Shown in pieces: positions 1-8,559 of a DNA stretch of 64,000 nucleotides. Origin of the DNA: SIG603 sp964370775 (GTDB lineage Bacteria > Bacillota > Clostridia > Oscillospirales > Acutalibacteraceae); assembly GCA_964370775.1 (NCBI GenBank), contig CAYJKT010000014.1, positions 5,892 to 69,891 on the forward strand, in the 5' to 3' direction. A program made the position numbers and the translations under genes. A model generated the notes under the pieces. The model was given only the letters and a program-made list of their open reading frames with translations, ran no database searches and was not told the DNA's origin. The stretch's first letter is position 1, and each line of letters begins with the position of its first letter.

Positions 1-97
1 CTTATATGTCAATAAAAGAAGTCGAAAAATTAAATACTGTATCTAATCTTACATTCTTACTTTAAATATAAAAGAGGAAGCTTGTTTTGTATTTATG

Positions 98-1449
98 TTA
101 ACTTACAAGAGAAACATTTCTCTTGCATGCTTTTTTAATCATAATAATATAGGTTGGAAATAGAAATGCTACTGCCGAAGTCCATGCTACTGGGCTAGCT
201 AATACTGCTCCTAGATATCCAAACATCGGTACTAGAACTAATGCTACGATAATTCGCGCGAATAATTCCATAACGCCGGCAATCATNNNNNNNNNNCGTT
301 AGAATATCCTAACCCTTGTATTGTGTTTCTAAAAATATATAGCATAGTCATCATTGGGTAAAATCCACTAATCATAGTTAGGAATAATTTAATATTTGAG
401 ATGGTTTCAGTTTCATCTGAAGACACCAAAATAAGTGCTAAATATTCTCCAGTTAGTTGTATAGTTATAAAGCATAAAATAGAGTAGGCAAAGCCGATTA
501 ATGTACTATGAAGAACCCCTTTTTTAATTCTAGAGATCTTTCCTGCACCTAGATTTTGCCCTGCAAAAGTAGCCATTGATAGGCCTAATGCTTCTAGCAA
601 AGTTTTTGTAACAGTATGGATTTTTGACCCTGCTGAAATAGATGCGGCTGAAATCGTACCGAGTGAGTTTACAGAGGTTTGCAAAATAACAGTTCCGATT
701 GCAGTTACAGAAAATTGTAACCCCATAGGTAACCCTAAAAAAAGCAATCTTTTTACAACATTTTTATCAAAAATCCAGTCTTCTTTTGTTGTTCTTAAAA
801 TATCTAGCTTTTTAAAAATTAATATTGCACATAAAACTCCAGCAGCTGTTTGAGATACTACTGTTGCAAACGCAGCTCCAAAAACTCCCCAATCGAATAC
901 AAGGATAAATAGTAAATCTAAGATTATATTTGAAATTGCAGAACAAGCTAGAAAAAAGAGTGGAGTTTTAGTGTTGCCTATAGAGCGTAAAATTGACGCA
1001 AGTAAGTTATATAAAAATATTCCAGATATACCAAAGAAAATTGTGCCTATATAGGTTCTTGAGTAGGGCATCATTTCCTCAGTAGTATTCATAAGTACAA
1101 GAATAGGGTCTAAAAATATCAAACTTAGTGCAGTCAAAACAACTGAGAAAAAAATTGTAAGATAAATCGAATGTGTAAAGTTTTTTCGTAATGCATTTAA
1201 ATCATTAGCTCCATAATTTTGTGCCATTGGTATTCCAAATCCAGAGCACATTCCTATTACAAAGCCAATTATCATAAGATTTAGTGAATCTGTTGACCCA
1301 ACTCCTGCTAGTGCATCTATACCGACATATCTTCCTACTATCGCAGAGTCGACCAGTGTATAAAATTGTTGCAGTAAATTACCTAAAAAAATTGGAATAC
1401 CAAAACAAATTATTGCTTTAATTGGTGAAGCAGTTGTTAAGTTGTTCAT
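98..1449 (-). CDS. MATE family efflux transporter, interrupted by an assembly gap
   Basis: Multidrug and toxin extrusion family membrane protein, expected to export organic compounds in exchange for Na+ or H+. The N-terminal part (from 1449 down to the gap) carries the family opening GIPIFLGNLLQQFYTLVD and about ten hydrophobic segments. After the N run (287-296) the last helices continue as AGVMELFARIIVALVLVP, a typical MATE C-terminal stretch. The two parts are in different frames across exactly 10 N, so the N run is a placeholder and not a measured distance; I read them as one gene. The ATG at 1449 follows AAGGAG, which lies inside the last codons of the upstream GH36 gene (its stop is at 1452-1454), so the two are translationally linked. 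The substrate is unknown. Confidence 0.85.
287..296. other. Assembly gap (10 N) inside the MATE gene
   Basis: Ten N bases split the MATE coding sequence. Reading resumes in another frame after the gap, so the true missing length is not 10 (8 or 11 bases would restore the frame). This is a scaffold placeholder, not evidence of a frameshift. Confidence 0.9.
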
Positions 1450-1451
1450 AA

Positions 1452-3503
1452 TTACTCCTTGAAAGTTAATTCCAAAATTGCACTTTCTTTATTACCTTTT
1501 AAAGTGAAAATATTATCTACACAAGAAAATTCTGCTTTTTCACCATTAATTTTTATATCTACTGATTTTTTAGAGTAAAACATTATATCAGAGCCAAAAT
1601 TCAACACAAAAATATTTCCTATTTTTTCTTTTATTACACCTGATGAAATGAATTTTTGTGTGCTTCCTAAAAATGCAAAATCTTTCTCAATTGGTGTAAA
1701 TGACATAAAAACTGACTTGTTTTTCTCCAAGTTATATTGTAAAACCTCATCTTTATTTACTATTTTTCCACACGTATTCGTGTAATCATAAACAAGATAC
1801 TGAGAAGTTTCAGCCATCTGGTGAATATCTTTTGCACTAATGCAAGCAGTAACATTTTCATCATCAAATCTGCAATTAAATGCTCCTATATAGCCAGTTT
1901 TTCCCTTGATATTACACACTTTTGTAGCTTTATAATCTAAGCTAGGGTTGATGAAAATTTGCTCCTTAACTATTACACCTTGATTATCGCAACGAAGCAC
2001 AAAGCCGTCGTCAAGAATAAGTGGAGTTAGCATTGAAGCATCAGTCTTATAAAGCTTATCGCTAATATACAGCGGGCCTCCACTAAGTGCTCTTAGGTAA
2101 GAATTATTTAAAGCGTCTTGGTGCTCTGTCCACCACATATCCCAATCCCCATGATAGATATGACTGTGATAAAGTGTGTTATATGCGTTTTCTAAGACAT
2201 GCTTTTTAAAACTATTTAGTTTTTCAGGAAAAAAATCATTGCTATTACGAGACATACCACTAGTCGGACGGTTCAATACTTGTTCCATACCCATACCCAT
2301 GCAATTAATTATAGCACCGTTAAAATTAGCACAAGCAGAGGCATCTAATCCTAAATGTGCCTTTTTTGAAGCTTCTCCAATTGGCATAAGACCCTCTGTA
2401 AAAACTGCAAGCGAACTTTGAATATCAACTTTTACAAAATCGATACCTTGTTTTTTCAAATAATTATGCCAAGTATTCCAAAATGCAAATGACTTTTTAG
2501 GATGAGGGATTAAATCTCCAGTATTTGTTTTTAATAGCACATCTTTCATTTGCTCGTGCACTTCGGAATTTTTTGCAACAGTGCCCCAGTGACCAGAAAA
2601 ACCTTGCCACACACCTAGATAATTTATATTTTTTGATTTTAATATTTCTTTAAGACCACTAAGCCCAGAAGGAAATTTCTTTAAATCTTCTTTAAAACTT
2701 GTCAGCCTTTCAGTATCTGACATCGACCAACCGTGGTCTATCAAAAACCATTTTACAGGTAAGTTTTTTTCACAAAATTCGTCAGCTTTTTTTATGACAT
2801 CTTCTTCATTTACATCGCTATAAAATGCATTCCAAGTGCAAAAACCTAAATAATTAAACATTTCAGGATAAGTGCGTTCGCTAGATTTTTTAACGCCTGC
2901 GTTTAATTCTTTAAGTGAAAATTCCATAGCATCTTCAAAAGCTTTATAAGGGTTCTCGTGTTTTGCTATCACAAAAGCTTTAGTACATATTTCAGAATAT
3001 CCGCTCGTATTTGCACGTAATGCTACAGCACAAAAATTTTCAGAGCTTTCGATAATGCTTTTAAACTCAGTATCGCAAAGGGTTTGTAAAACATAAGTTT
3101 CACCATTATTTTGCCAAGATAAAACTTGTGTGTTTTCCGGTATTGAAGCTTCATTTTCGCAAATAATAGGCATAGTCCACCACGAATTATAGTTGTGATG
3201 CGCTAAGAATTTACTATCTTTTTGGATATTAAATTTTATTCTTACGCCGCCATCTAAAAATTTATTATGTACATAAGAAGTTTCATTGACGATCTTAATT
3301 TCTATGCTAGCTATCATGCAATTATCAATCATTTTCATCTTTAACTTTCCTACCAGATAACCATTTACATCAAAAAGATAATTTTCATCTTCGTCTTTTA
3401 TGAATGCCTTAATTTTATGTATATTATTGTTATTTAAAGTGACAGAAATATTTAAATTCATCAATAAATCATCAATATTCATTCTAATTTTGTCTTTATT
3501 CAT
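1452..3503 (-). CDS. GH36 raffinose synthase/Sip1-type alpha-galactosidase
   Basis: Predicted cytoplasmic glycoside hydrolase (683 aa, no signal peptide) acting on alpha-galactosides such as raffinose-family sugars. Recognisable GH36 raffinose-synthase features are GFCTWNAFY (about 220-228), the nucleophile motif FVKVDIQS with Asp about 360, the acid/base region SRNSNDFFP with Asp about 423, and DWDMWWTEH (about 453-461) followed by SGGPLYISDK. The N-terminal ~200 residues would be the beta-sandwich. The start ATG at 3503 follows AGAGGTGC. It faces an AraC-type activator across a 172-bp intergenic region and is followed after 2 nt by a MATE transporter, suggesting an inducible module. Whether it hydrolyses or transfers galactose cannot be told from sequence. 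Confidence 0.85.
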   Translation of the reverse strand: MNKDKIRMNIDDLLMNLNISVTLNNNNIHKIKAFIKDEDENYLFDVNGYLVGKLKMKMIDNCMIASIEIKIVNETSYVHNKFLDGGVRIKFNIQKDSKFLAHHNYNSWWTMPIICENEASIPENTQVLSWQNNGETYVLQTLCDTEFKSIIESSENFCAVALRANTSGYSEICTKAFVIAKHENPYKAFEDAMEFSLKELNAGVKKSSERTYPEMFNYLGFCTWNAFYSDVNEEDVIKKADEFCEKNLPVKWFLIDHGWSMSDTERLTSFKEDLKKFPSGLSGLKEILKSKNINYLGVWQGFSGHWGTVAKNSEVHEQMKDVLLKTNTGDLIPHPKKSFAFWNTWHNYLKKQGIDFVKVDIQSSLAVFTEGLMPIGEASKKAHLGLDASACANFNGAIINCMGMGMEQVLNRPTSGMSRNSNDFFPEKLNSFKKHVLENAYNTLYHSHIYHGDWDMWWTEHQDALNNSYLRALSGGPLYISDKLYKTDASMLTPLILDDGFVLRCDNQGVIVKEQIFINPSLDYKATKVCNIKGKTGYIGAFNCRFDDENVTACISAKDIHQMAETSQYLVYDYTNTCGKIVNKDEVLQYNLEKNKSVFMSFTPIEKDFAFLGSTQKFISSGVIKEKIGNIFVLNFGSDIMFYSKKSVDIKINGEKAEFSCVDNIFTLKGNKESAILELTFKE

Positions 3504-3618
3504 ACTGCACCTCTAAAGTCTTTCTATAAAATTATGTTTCTTTTGCTTAATTATATCAAGAAAGAATTAGAATTAACATAAAAAAACTCATCTTTTATAT
3601 GGAATTTTCAATCAGCTA

Positions 3619-3646
3619 TTGCTTTTTTTTTACTTTGCTCTATAAT
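3619..3646 (+). promoter_or_regulatory. Probable sigma-A promoter of the AraC gene
   Basis: TTGCTT (3619-3624) and TATAAT (3641-3646) are separated by 16 nt, about 30 nt before the AraC start codon. The same 172-bp spacer must also carry the divergent GH36 promoter and any AraC binding site, neither of which I could pin down. Confidence 0.55.
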
Positions 3647-3675
3647 AAAATTAAAACTTACGTGAGGTTCTTAAT

Positions 3676-4587
3676 ATGTTTATAGATAATCATAATCAGG
3701 ACAGAAAATTTAATAAAAAGAAGAACAAAATCGCCTTTACAACGGAATCTCTCGGATTATCTTCGCTTATTATTCATTATATTGGATATGAAGAATGTGA
3801 GCCTTTGCATGCTTGGACAGGTAAAAGAGACCATTTTTTAATCCATTATATTATTAAAGGTAAAGGAATTTACGAGGTTTCTGGCAAAAAATATGAACTG
3901 ACTGCTGGAGATTGTTTTTTAGTTAGAAATGGTGACAATGTTTTTTTTGAAGCCGACAAAAACGACCCTTGGCATTATTGTTGGGTTGGATTTAGTGGAA
4001 GTGAAGTTTCGTACTTATTATCAAATACCGAATTTACAAACAGTAATTTCAAGGTAAGCTTGCAAGATATTTACGACGAAAAAATACAAAGTATCTTTAA
4101 GGATATGTTTTCTAGCGCTGGAAATTCTTTGTCCGATATTATAAAAATGACTAGTTATGCCTATTTAATTTTCTCTATTTTAATAGAACATAGAAACAGT
4201 AAACTCAAAATTACTGATAGAAACTACAGCAAATTCATACAAATATCAGAATATATTAATCAAAATATTTCTAATTCAAGCTTATCTGTTTCTAATATTT
4301 GTTATAATTTTTCATTAAGTTCAAGTAGTTTATATAGACTTTTTATAAATGAAATTGGCATTTCACCTGTAAAATATATCACAGAGCAAAAAATGAAACG
4401 AGCTTGCGAAATTTTTAGAGCAGAAGATACATCTATTTCAGAAACAGCGTATAGGCTTGGATATTTTGATCCTCTTTATTTTTCTAAGCACTTTAAGAGC
4501 TATTTCAAAATATCGCCAACTGAGTTTATTCAACTATATCGTGGAAACGACAAGGAAATTGAGTATTTTCAGCCATTTATTCCATAA
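3676..4587 (+). CDS. AraC family transcriptional regulator
   Basis: 303 aa. The N-terminal half is an AraC-type cupin sensor (HYIIKGKGIYEVSGKKYEL then LTAGDCFLV). The C-terminal ~100 residues are the double helix-turn-helix, with the family signature SISETAYRLGYFDPLYFSKHFK then ISPTEF, residues about 255-290. The start ATG follows GTGAGG. It is divergent from the GH36 alpha-galactosidase, the usual arrangement for an AraC activator of the RafR/MsmR type that senses the sugar and switches on the neighbouring gene. Local activation of GH36/MATE is inferred from this arrangement. Confidence 0.9.
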   Translation: MFIDNHNQDRKFNKKKNKIAFTTESLGLSSLIIHYIGYEECEPLHAWTGKRDHFLIHYIIKGKGIYEVSGKKYELTAGDCFLVRNGDNVFFEADKNDPWHYCWVGFSGSEVSYLLSNTEFTNSNFKVSLQDIYDEKIQSIFKDMFSSAGNSLSDIIKMTSYAYLIFSILIEHRNSKLKITDRNYSKFIQISEYINQNISNSSLSVSNICYNFSLSSSSLYRLFINEIGISPVKYITEQKMKRACEIFRAEDTSISETAYRLGYFDPLYFSKHFKSYFKISPTEFIQLYRGNDKEIEYFQPFIP

Positions 4588-4729
4588 AAATATTTACCTT
4601 TATAATAACATAGTCGAGTAGAGCAGTGCTTATTTACTTAATTAATAAATAGTTTACAATATAAATATATAATTTGTATACTTATATTGTAGTATAGAAT
4701 TATAAATTAAAATTAATGGAGGACTAATT

Positions 4730-5308
4730 ATGAAAAAGTTATTATGCTTATTGTTAGTATGCTTTACTTTAACTGCCTGTAGCGCTAACGCTTTGCCAGA
4801 GCTTAAATATTCTGACTTAAAAGACAGTGACGGAATTCATTTTACAGGCTTGGACTGGAACAGTTCAAAAGAAACTGTAGAAACTTATTTTGGTCTGACG
4901 GAAACAGAAGTTATAGAAAGCACAGAAACAAGCGAAACCGTAGTCGCAAGAATGTTTATACCAGAATTTGACATGGAAGCTGATGTAGAATTTCTATATG
5001 CAAACTGGGTTACGGACGATAAGGGCTTAATCCTCGTTAGAGCAACATTTGATGTTATGAGTATGGAGAAAAGCGAGGCTTTTTATGATGATTATTTTGC
5101 TATGGTAGATGAGATAGCAAAAACTAACACACTATTTGAAAACTATTTCAAAACTGAGGGAACTGGGTATGACCAGCTAATTTCTCCACCTGTCACAATA
5201 GGAGACAAAGCATTTGAAGAAGAAATGGTGCTATCAATGTTACTTTTGGACGAGAATGAAGAAGAAGTGCAAGTGATGATAGATATAGGGTTAAGAGCAC
5301 CGAAATAA
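4730..5308 (+). CDS. Putative lipoprotein of unknown function
   Basis: 192 aa with a lipoprotein signal: MKKLLCLLLVCFTLTAC, lipobox LTAC with the lipidated Cys at residue 17. The mature part is acidic and soluble and I do not recognise a family. It is preceded by a good ribosome binding site (GGAGGAC) and followed by a strong bidirectional terminator, so it is probably a single-gene unit exposed on the outer face of the membrane. Confidence 0.8.
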   Translation: MKKLLCLLLVCFTLTACSANALPELKYSDLKDSDGIHFTGLDWNSSKETVETYFGLTETEVIESTETSETVVARMFIPEFDMEADVEFLYANWVTDDKGLILVRATFDVMSMEKSEAFYDDYFAMVDEIAKTNTLFENYFKTEGTGYDQLISPPVTIGDKAFEEEMVLSMLLLDENEEEVQVMIDIGLRAPK

Positions 5309-5321
5309 ATATATATAAACG

Positions 5322-5354
5322 AAAACAGAGGACTGCAAAATCCTCTGTTTTTTA
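5322..5354. terminator. Bidirectional intrinsic terminator
   Basis: Inverted repeat AAAACAGAGGA (5322-5332) / TCCTCTGTTTT (5341-5351), an 11-bp stem with an 8-nt loop and T-runs on both sides. It ends the lipoprotein gene on the plus strand and the ABC permease gene on the minus strand, whose stop codon (5352-5354) touches it. Confidence 0.85.
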
Positions 5355-6443
5355 GTTGTCTATCTTATTAAATTTTCTGACTGAATATAAAATTATTAGT
5401 GGGGATAAAATTAACCCTGAAATGCTTGCTAGATAAATATTAATAAAATCAAAATTAAGCAGTAAATTCATAGCGTTACCAGATACAATTGGTAGATAGA
5501 ACAATAATTCACTAAAAAATGAAGATTGCAAAACTAAGGAAATTACTGTAATCAATACTGATACAGATAAGCATATAGTCTCTTTTGTAAATAAGACATA
5601 AAACATAATAGATAAAGACACAAAGAAAAGTAGGGAAGATAGCATAGGCAATATGCTTTGTATCACGACATCTTGTGTTATCATAAAACTGCTAATAGTC
5701 GGTATAGGGTCGGCTAAATTACCAGTGCCCATGAGAGCTGAGTTGATAATAAATATAGTAATTATCGGCAGTAGGGTAGAGGTAAGCGTGACTAACAAAA
5801 CTGAAACGAATTTAGATAATAACACGCTTTGCCTTTTAACAGGTAAGCCTAACAGTAATTTAGACGCACCACCAGTTTTCTCTGTAAAAATTTGTAAAGA
5901 TACTGCTAAAAAAGGAACAAGACTAAAAACTATGAATGCATAATCTCTAAGATAATATATAATACTGCTGTAACCATCATAGATATTCACAGGAACTTTC
6001 GGTGGAATGTCGTTATCTAAATGATATGTATAAATAGCTATATCTCTATCACTATTTATTGGTATCTCGTTCATGAGCTTTGTCATTTCAGTTTCTGCAT
6101 TAAACAAATCGAGAGCCAAAGTAAGTTCAGTACGCCAATCGTCATTAAGTCTACTATCAATCATGCCTTGCAAAATCTCAATAATATGGCTTCTAACAGC
6201 GATAAGTTCTTCTTTTTCTGCTAAAGTTAATTGGGGGTTCTTTTCAAGAAAATCGCTAACTTCAGAATCTTTATTCTTAATTGTATCACCATATTGCATT
6301 ACTGCGATTGAGTCATAATCAATACTCGCTTGTGAGTTAGCAACTGAACCTAAAATAAGTGACAATGTGATAGTGATACCTATTATTAACAACGAGTACA
6401 AAACACCATATACTTTAAAATGCATTTTAATAAGTTTTTTCAC
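5352..6443 (-). CDS. ABC transporter permease (ABC-2 type), second permease of the operon
   Basis: 363 aa integral membrane protein. One N-terminal helix (about 10-30) is followed by a large extracytoplasmic loop of about 130 residues and then a block of five or six helices after residue 165. This is the layout of ABC-2/NatB-like permeases. The start is GTG at 6443, immediately after the TAG of the previous permease, so translation is coupled; the next in-frame ATG (6425) lacks a ribosome binding site. With the permease and ATPase upstream it would form a heterodimeric exporter or lantibiotic-immunity-type pump. The substrate is unknown. Confidence 0.8.
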   Translation of the reverse strand: MKKLIKMHFKVYGVLYSLLIIGITITLSLILGSVANSQASIDYDSIAVMQYGDTIKNKDSEVSDFLEKNPQLTLAEKEELIAVRSHIIEILQGMIDSRLNDDWRTELTLALDLFNAETEMTKLMNEIPINSDRDIAIYTYHLDNDIPPKVPVNIYDGYSSIIYYLRDYAFIVFSLVPFLAVSLQIFTEKTGGASKLLLGLPVKRQSVLLSKFVSVLLVTLTSTLLPIITIFIINSALMGTGNLADPIPTISSFMITQDVVIQSILPMLSSLLFFVSLSIMFYVLFTKETICLSVSVLITVISLVLQSSFFSELLFYLPIVSGNAMNLLLNFDFINIYLASISGLILSPLIILYSVRKFNKIDN

Positions 6444-7634
6444 CTATCCCACATCCTTTTTGCTAAAGTATAATAGATTAACTCCGAAAATAACTAGTGA
6501 TGAAAACGCTAGAATAAATATAGCTTGTCCTAACGTGAATGGATTTACCATGTAGGAAGTATATACATCACTAATTCCTAAAAAAGCACTGTTTTGGTTG
6601 TCGTAAGTGTTAACTTCTAGCACTCCAACAGCTGTGGTATATACATCTGCTAAGTTAAATGGTATAAAAGAATATCCGTCTTCTTTAAACATGGTGTAAA
6701 GTAATCTTGATAAATACGGCGAACCTATGCAAACTAGTCCACTTGCTAATAAAGATATAACAGAGTTATTTATAAGTGAAGATATTAGCAAGACTACAGA
6801 AGAATAAAAACACACGCTAAGTACCATTATTATCAATTCTCTTAACCACAAATAATATGTTGGGACAATGCTTTCAGTTCCTGACGTATTTACTATGTAC
6901 GCAGGGTAGTCGATTTGCCCAGTACCCATTATTACTGAACCACCGATAAAGGCTGCTAATATTAATAACATTAATATGCCTAATGACATAATAATAGATG
7001 AGAAAAACTTGGCAGTGAGTATGCTTATTCTGCTAGGTTTAACCATTATCAACAGCTTCATACTGCCACTGTTTTTTTCACTAGATATTATACCACTTGC
7101 TAACAATATAGTTACTAGAGGAAGTATATAGAACAGATAATCGGTGAACAAGTTAGTTATAGAGCCAACACCGTCAAAGTATTGTGCGTAAGTATAAGTC
7201 TGATAATTATTTACTATATCACGTCTAGCACTTACATCATTTTCAAGCAAATATTCTAAAAAATTAAGCCGACGAACAGTGTGATTATCCATTTTAACTG
7301 TGTTATCTGTTCTTGTAAGTGTTTCATAATCAATTTGTGCATAAAGGGTGTAGTCTTTATTCTCTATAGCTATTATTTTCTCCTCGATATAATCGATAGA
7401 TTTTTCTATTTTAGCAATATCTTCTTCATCTGTAAAAATTTCTAGCAAAGAATATTGCGTTTCTAAATTCATATTCAGAAATTCAACATTTGCTGAATTA
7501 ATAGAATCATGCATTCTATTATAATGATTAGAACGATAGATAGAAAACACCAAAACAGATGTAAAAAGAATAACAGCAATTATCAATACTTTAAAATTAC
7601 AAAGCTTGCTTAGTTCAAATTTCAGCATTTTCAT
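6444..7634 (-). CDS. ABC transporter permease (ABC-2 type), first permease of the operon
   Basis: About 396 aa. One N-terminal helix, a polar loop of about 120 residues, then helices that include the ABC-2 pattern around ILLASGIISSEKNSGSMKLL (about 185-205), where a conserved E-x-x-x-G/S coupling region is seen in this family. I choose the ATG at 7634 because AGGGG sits 8 nt upstream; a GTG at 7643 would give three extra residues. The start overlaps the end of the ATPase gene by 20 nt. It shares topology with the following permease but little obvious sequence, consistent with a heterodimeric pump. Confidence 0.8.
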   Translation of the reverse strand: MKMLKFELSKLCNFKVLIIAVILFTSVLVFSIYRSNHYNRMHDSINSANVEFLNMNLETQYSLLEIFTDEEDIAKIEKSIDYIEEKIIAIENKDYTLYAQIDYETLTRTDNTVKMDNHTVRRLNFLEYLLENDVSARRDIVNNYQTYTYAQYFDGVGSITNLFTDYLFYILPLVTILLASGIISSEKNSGSMKLLIMVKPSRISILTAKFFSSIIMSLGILMLLILAAFIGGSVIMGTGQIDYPAYIVNTSGTESIVPTYYLWLRELIIMVLSVCFYSSVVLLISSLINNSVISLLASGLVCIGSPYLSRLLYTMFKEDGYSFIPFNLADVYTTAVGVLEVNTYDNQNSAFLGISDVYTSYMVNPFTLGQAIFILAFSSLVIFGVNLLYFSKKDVG

Positions 7635-8337
7635 TATTTTCACCCCTATTCAAAAATAAATCAGAGTATAGTTCTTCAAGATTAGTGTTATCACTATTTT
7701 CGTCAGGAATAATTATATTACCTTGTTTAATAAAAATAATTCTATCTGCTACTTTTTCAAGCTCCCCAAGTAAATGAGAAGATATTAAAACACTCGTGCC
7801 TGTACTAGCGATTTCTTTAACTTTGTCTCTAAGTAAGAAAATGCCGTCAGGGTCGAGACCGTTTAAAGGTTCATCTAACACAAGCAATTTTGGCTTCATT
7901 ATAAAGGATAATGCAAGGGCAAGGCGTTGTTTCATGCCTATTGAATAAGTTTTAACTTTATTTTTAAGCTGTTTGTCAAAGTTAAGTAAATCGGCAACAT
8001 AAGCTAAGTTATCTTTGTTAATATTTCTAATATCCATTAGTATCTCTAAATTTTTCTTGCCAGAGATATTACGATATAACCCTGGTTCTTCAACAAGAAA
8101 ACCAATGTTTTCCAAGGCTTTAACTTTGTCGTCTTTCATATCTGTTCCACAAACGGAAATAGAGCCTTGAGTTGGCAAGCTTAGACCTGTGATAATTTTC
8201 ATAATAGTTGTTTTGCCAGCTCCATTAGGACCAACAAGACCTACTATCTCGCCTGATTTTAAAGTTAAACTTACCTTGTTTAATATCTGCTTTTTGCCTA
8301 TTTTTTTGCTTACTTCATTTAAAACTAAAGTATTCAT
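7615..8337 (-). CDS. ABC transporter ATP-binding protein
   Basis: 240 aa. Walker A GPNGAGKTT (about 37-45), Q-loop region, signature YSIGMKQRLALALS, Walker B LLVLDEPLNGLDP and the switch His in SSHLLGELEKVADR are all present. The start is the ATG at 8337, preceded by AAGGAGGGG; a longer reading frame begins upstream but lacks a ribosome binding site. It is the first gene of a three-gene operon with two permeases and belongs to the NatA/CcmA-like group of drug, antibiotic or bacteriocin-immunity exporters. A promoter overlapped by a palindrome lies just upstream. Confidence 0.9.
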   Translation of the reverse strand: MNTLVLNEVSKKIGKKQILNKVSLTLKSGEIVGLVGPNGAGKTTIMKIITGLSLPTQGSISVCGTDMKDDKVKALENIGFLVEEPGLYRNISGKKNLEILMDIRNINKDNLAYVADLLNFDKQLKNKVKTYSIGMKQRLALALSFIMKPKLLVLDEPLNGLDPDGIFLLRDKVKEIASTGTSVLISSHLLGELEKVADRIIFIKQGNIIIPDENSDNTNLEELYSDLFLNRGENNENAEI

Positions 8338-8359
8338 AGTACCCCTCCTTTTGTTAAAA

Positions 8360-8394
8360 ATTATATCACTTTTGAACGGTTTAGTCAACTAAAC
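8360..8394 (-). promoter_or_regulatory. Promoter with overlapping palindromic operator for the ABC exporter operon
   Basis: On the minus strand TTGACT (8383-8388) and TATAAT (8360-8365) are 17 nt apart. A perfect 7-2-7 palindrome, GTTTAGT-CA-ACTAAAC (8379-8394), covers the -35 box, as expected for a repressor (MarR, TetR or GntR type) that occludes RNA polymerase. No regulator gene is adjacent, so the cognate protein must be elsewhere. Confidence 0.7.
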
Positions 8395-8470
8395 TACGCT
8401 TGAATAATTATAATTTATAAATAAAATAATTTATTATTTTTAAAAATTATGCTAAAATATAACAATTAGT

Positions 8471-8498
8471 TAGGGCGAGGGCTCTGCTCTTGCCCTAC
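8471..8498. repeat. GC-rich imperfect palindrome
   Basis: TAGGGC...GCCCTA ends flank a core rich in GCTC/GAGC in the spacer between ileS and the ABC operon. It stands out in very AT-rich surroundings and resembles two other GC-rich palindromes at about 38264-38289 and 51050-51076. It could be a REP-like unit. Confidence 0.4.
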
Positions 8499-8518
8499 AG
8501 ATTGTTGAGGTGTAAATG

Positions 8519-8548
8519 AAAAAACCCTGCGTTGAAACAGGGTTTTTG
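8519..8548 (-). terminator. Intrinsic terminator of ileS
   Basis: AAAAAACCCTG (8519-8529) and CAGGGTTTTT (8538-8547) form a GC-capped stem with an 8-nt loop. It lies just after the ileS stop codon (8560), and on the minus strand the stem is followed by a T-run. Confidence 0.85.
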
Positions 8549-8559
8549 TACATTAAATA

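Noticed and set aside
283..300. A true frameshift in the MATE gene
   Set aside because: The frame change falls exactly on an N run of conventional length, so it is an assembly artefact.
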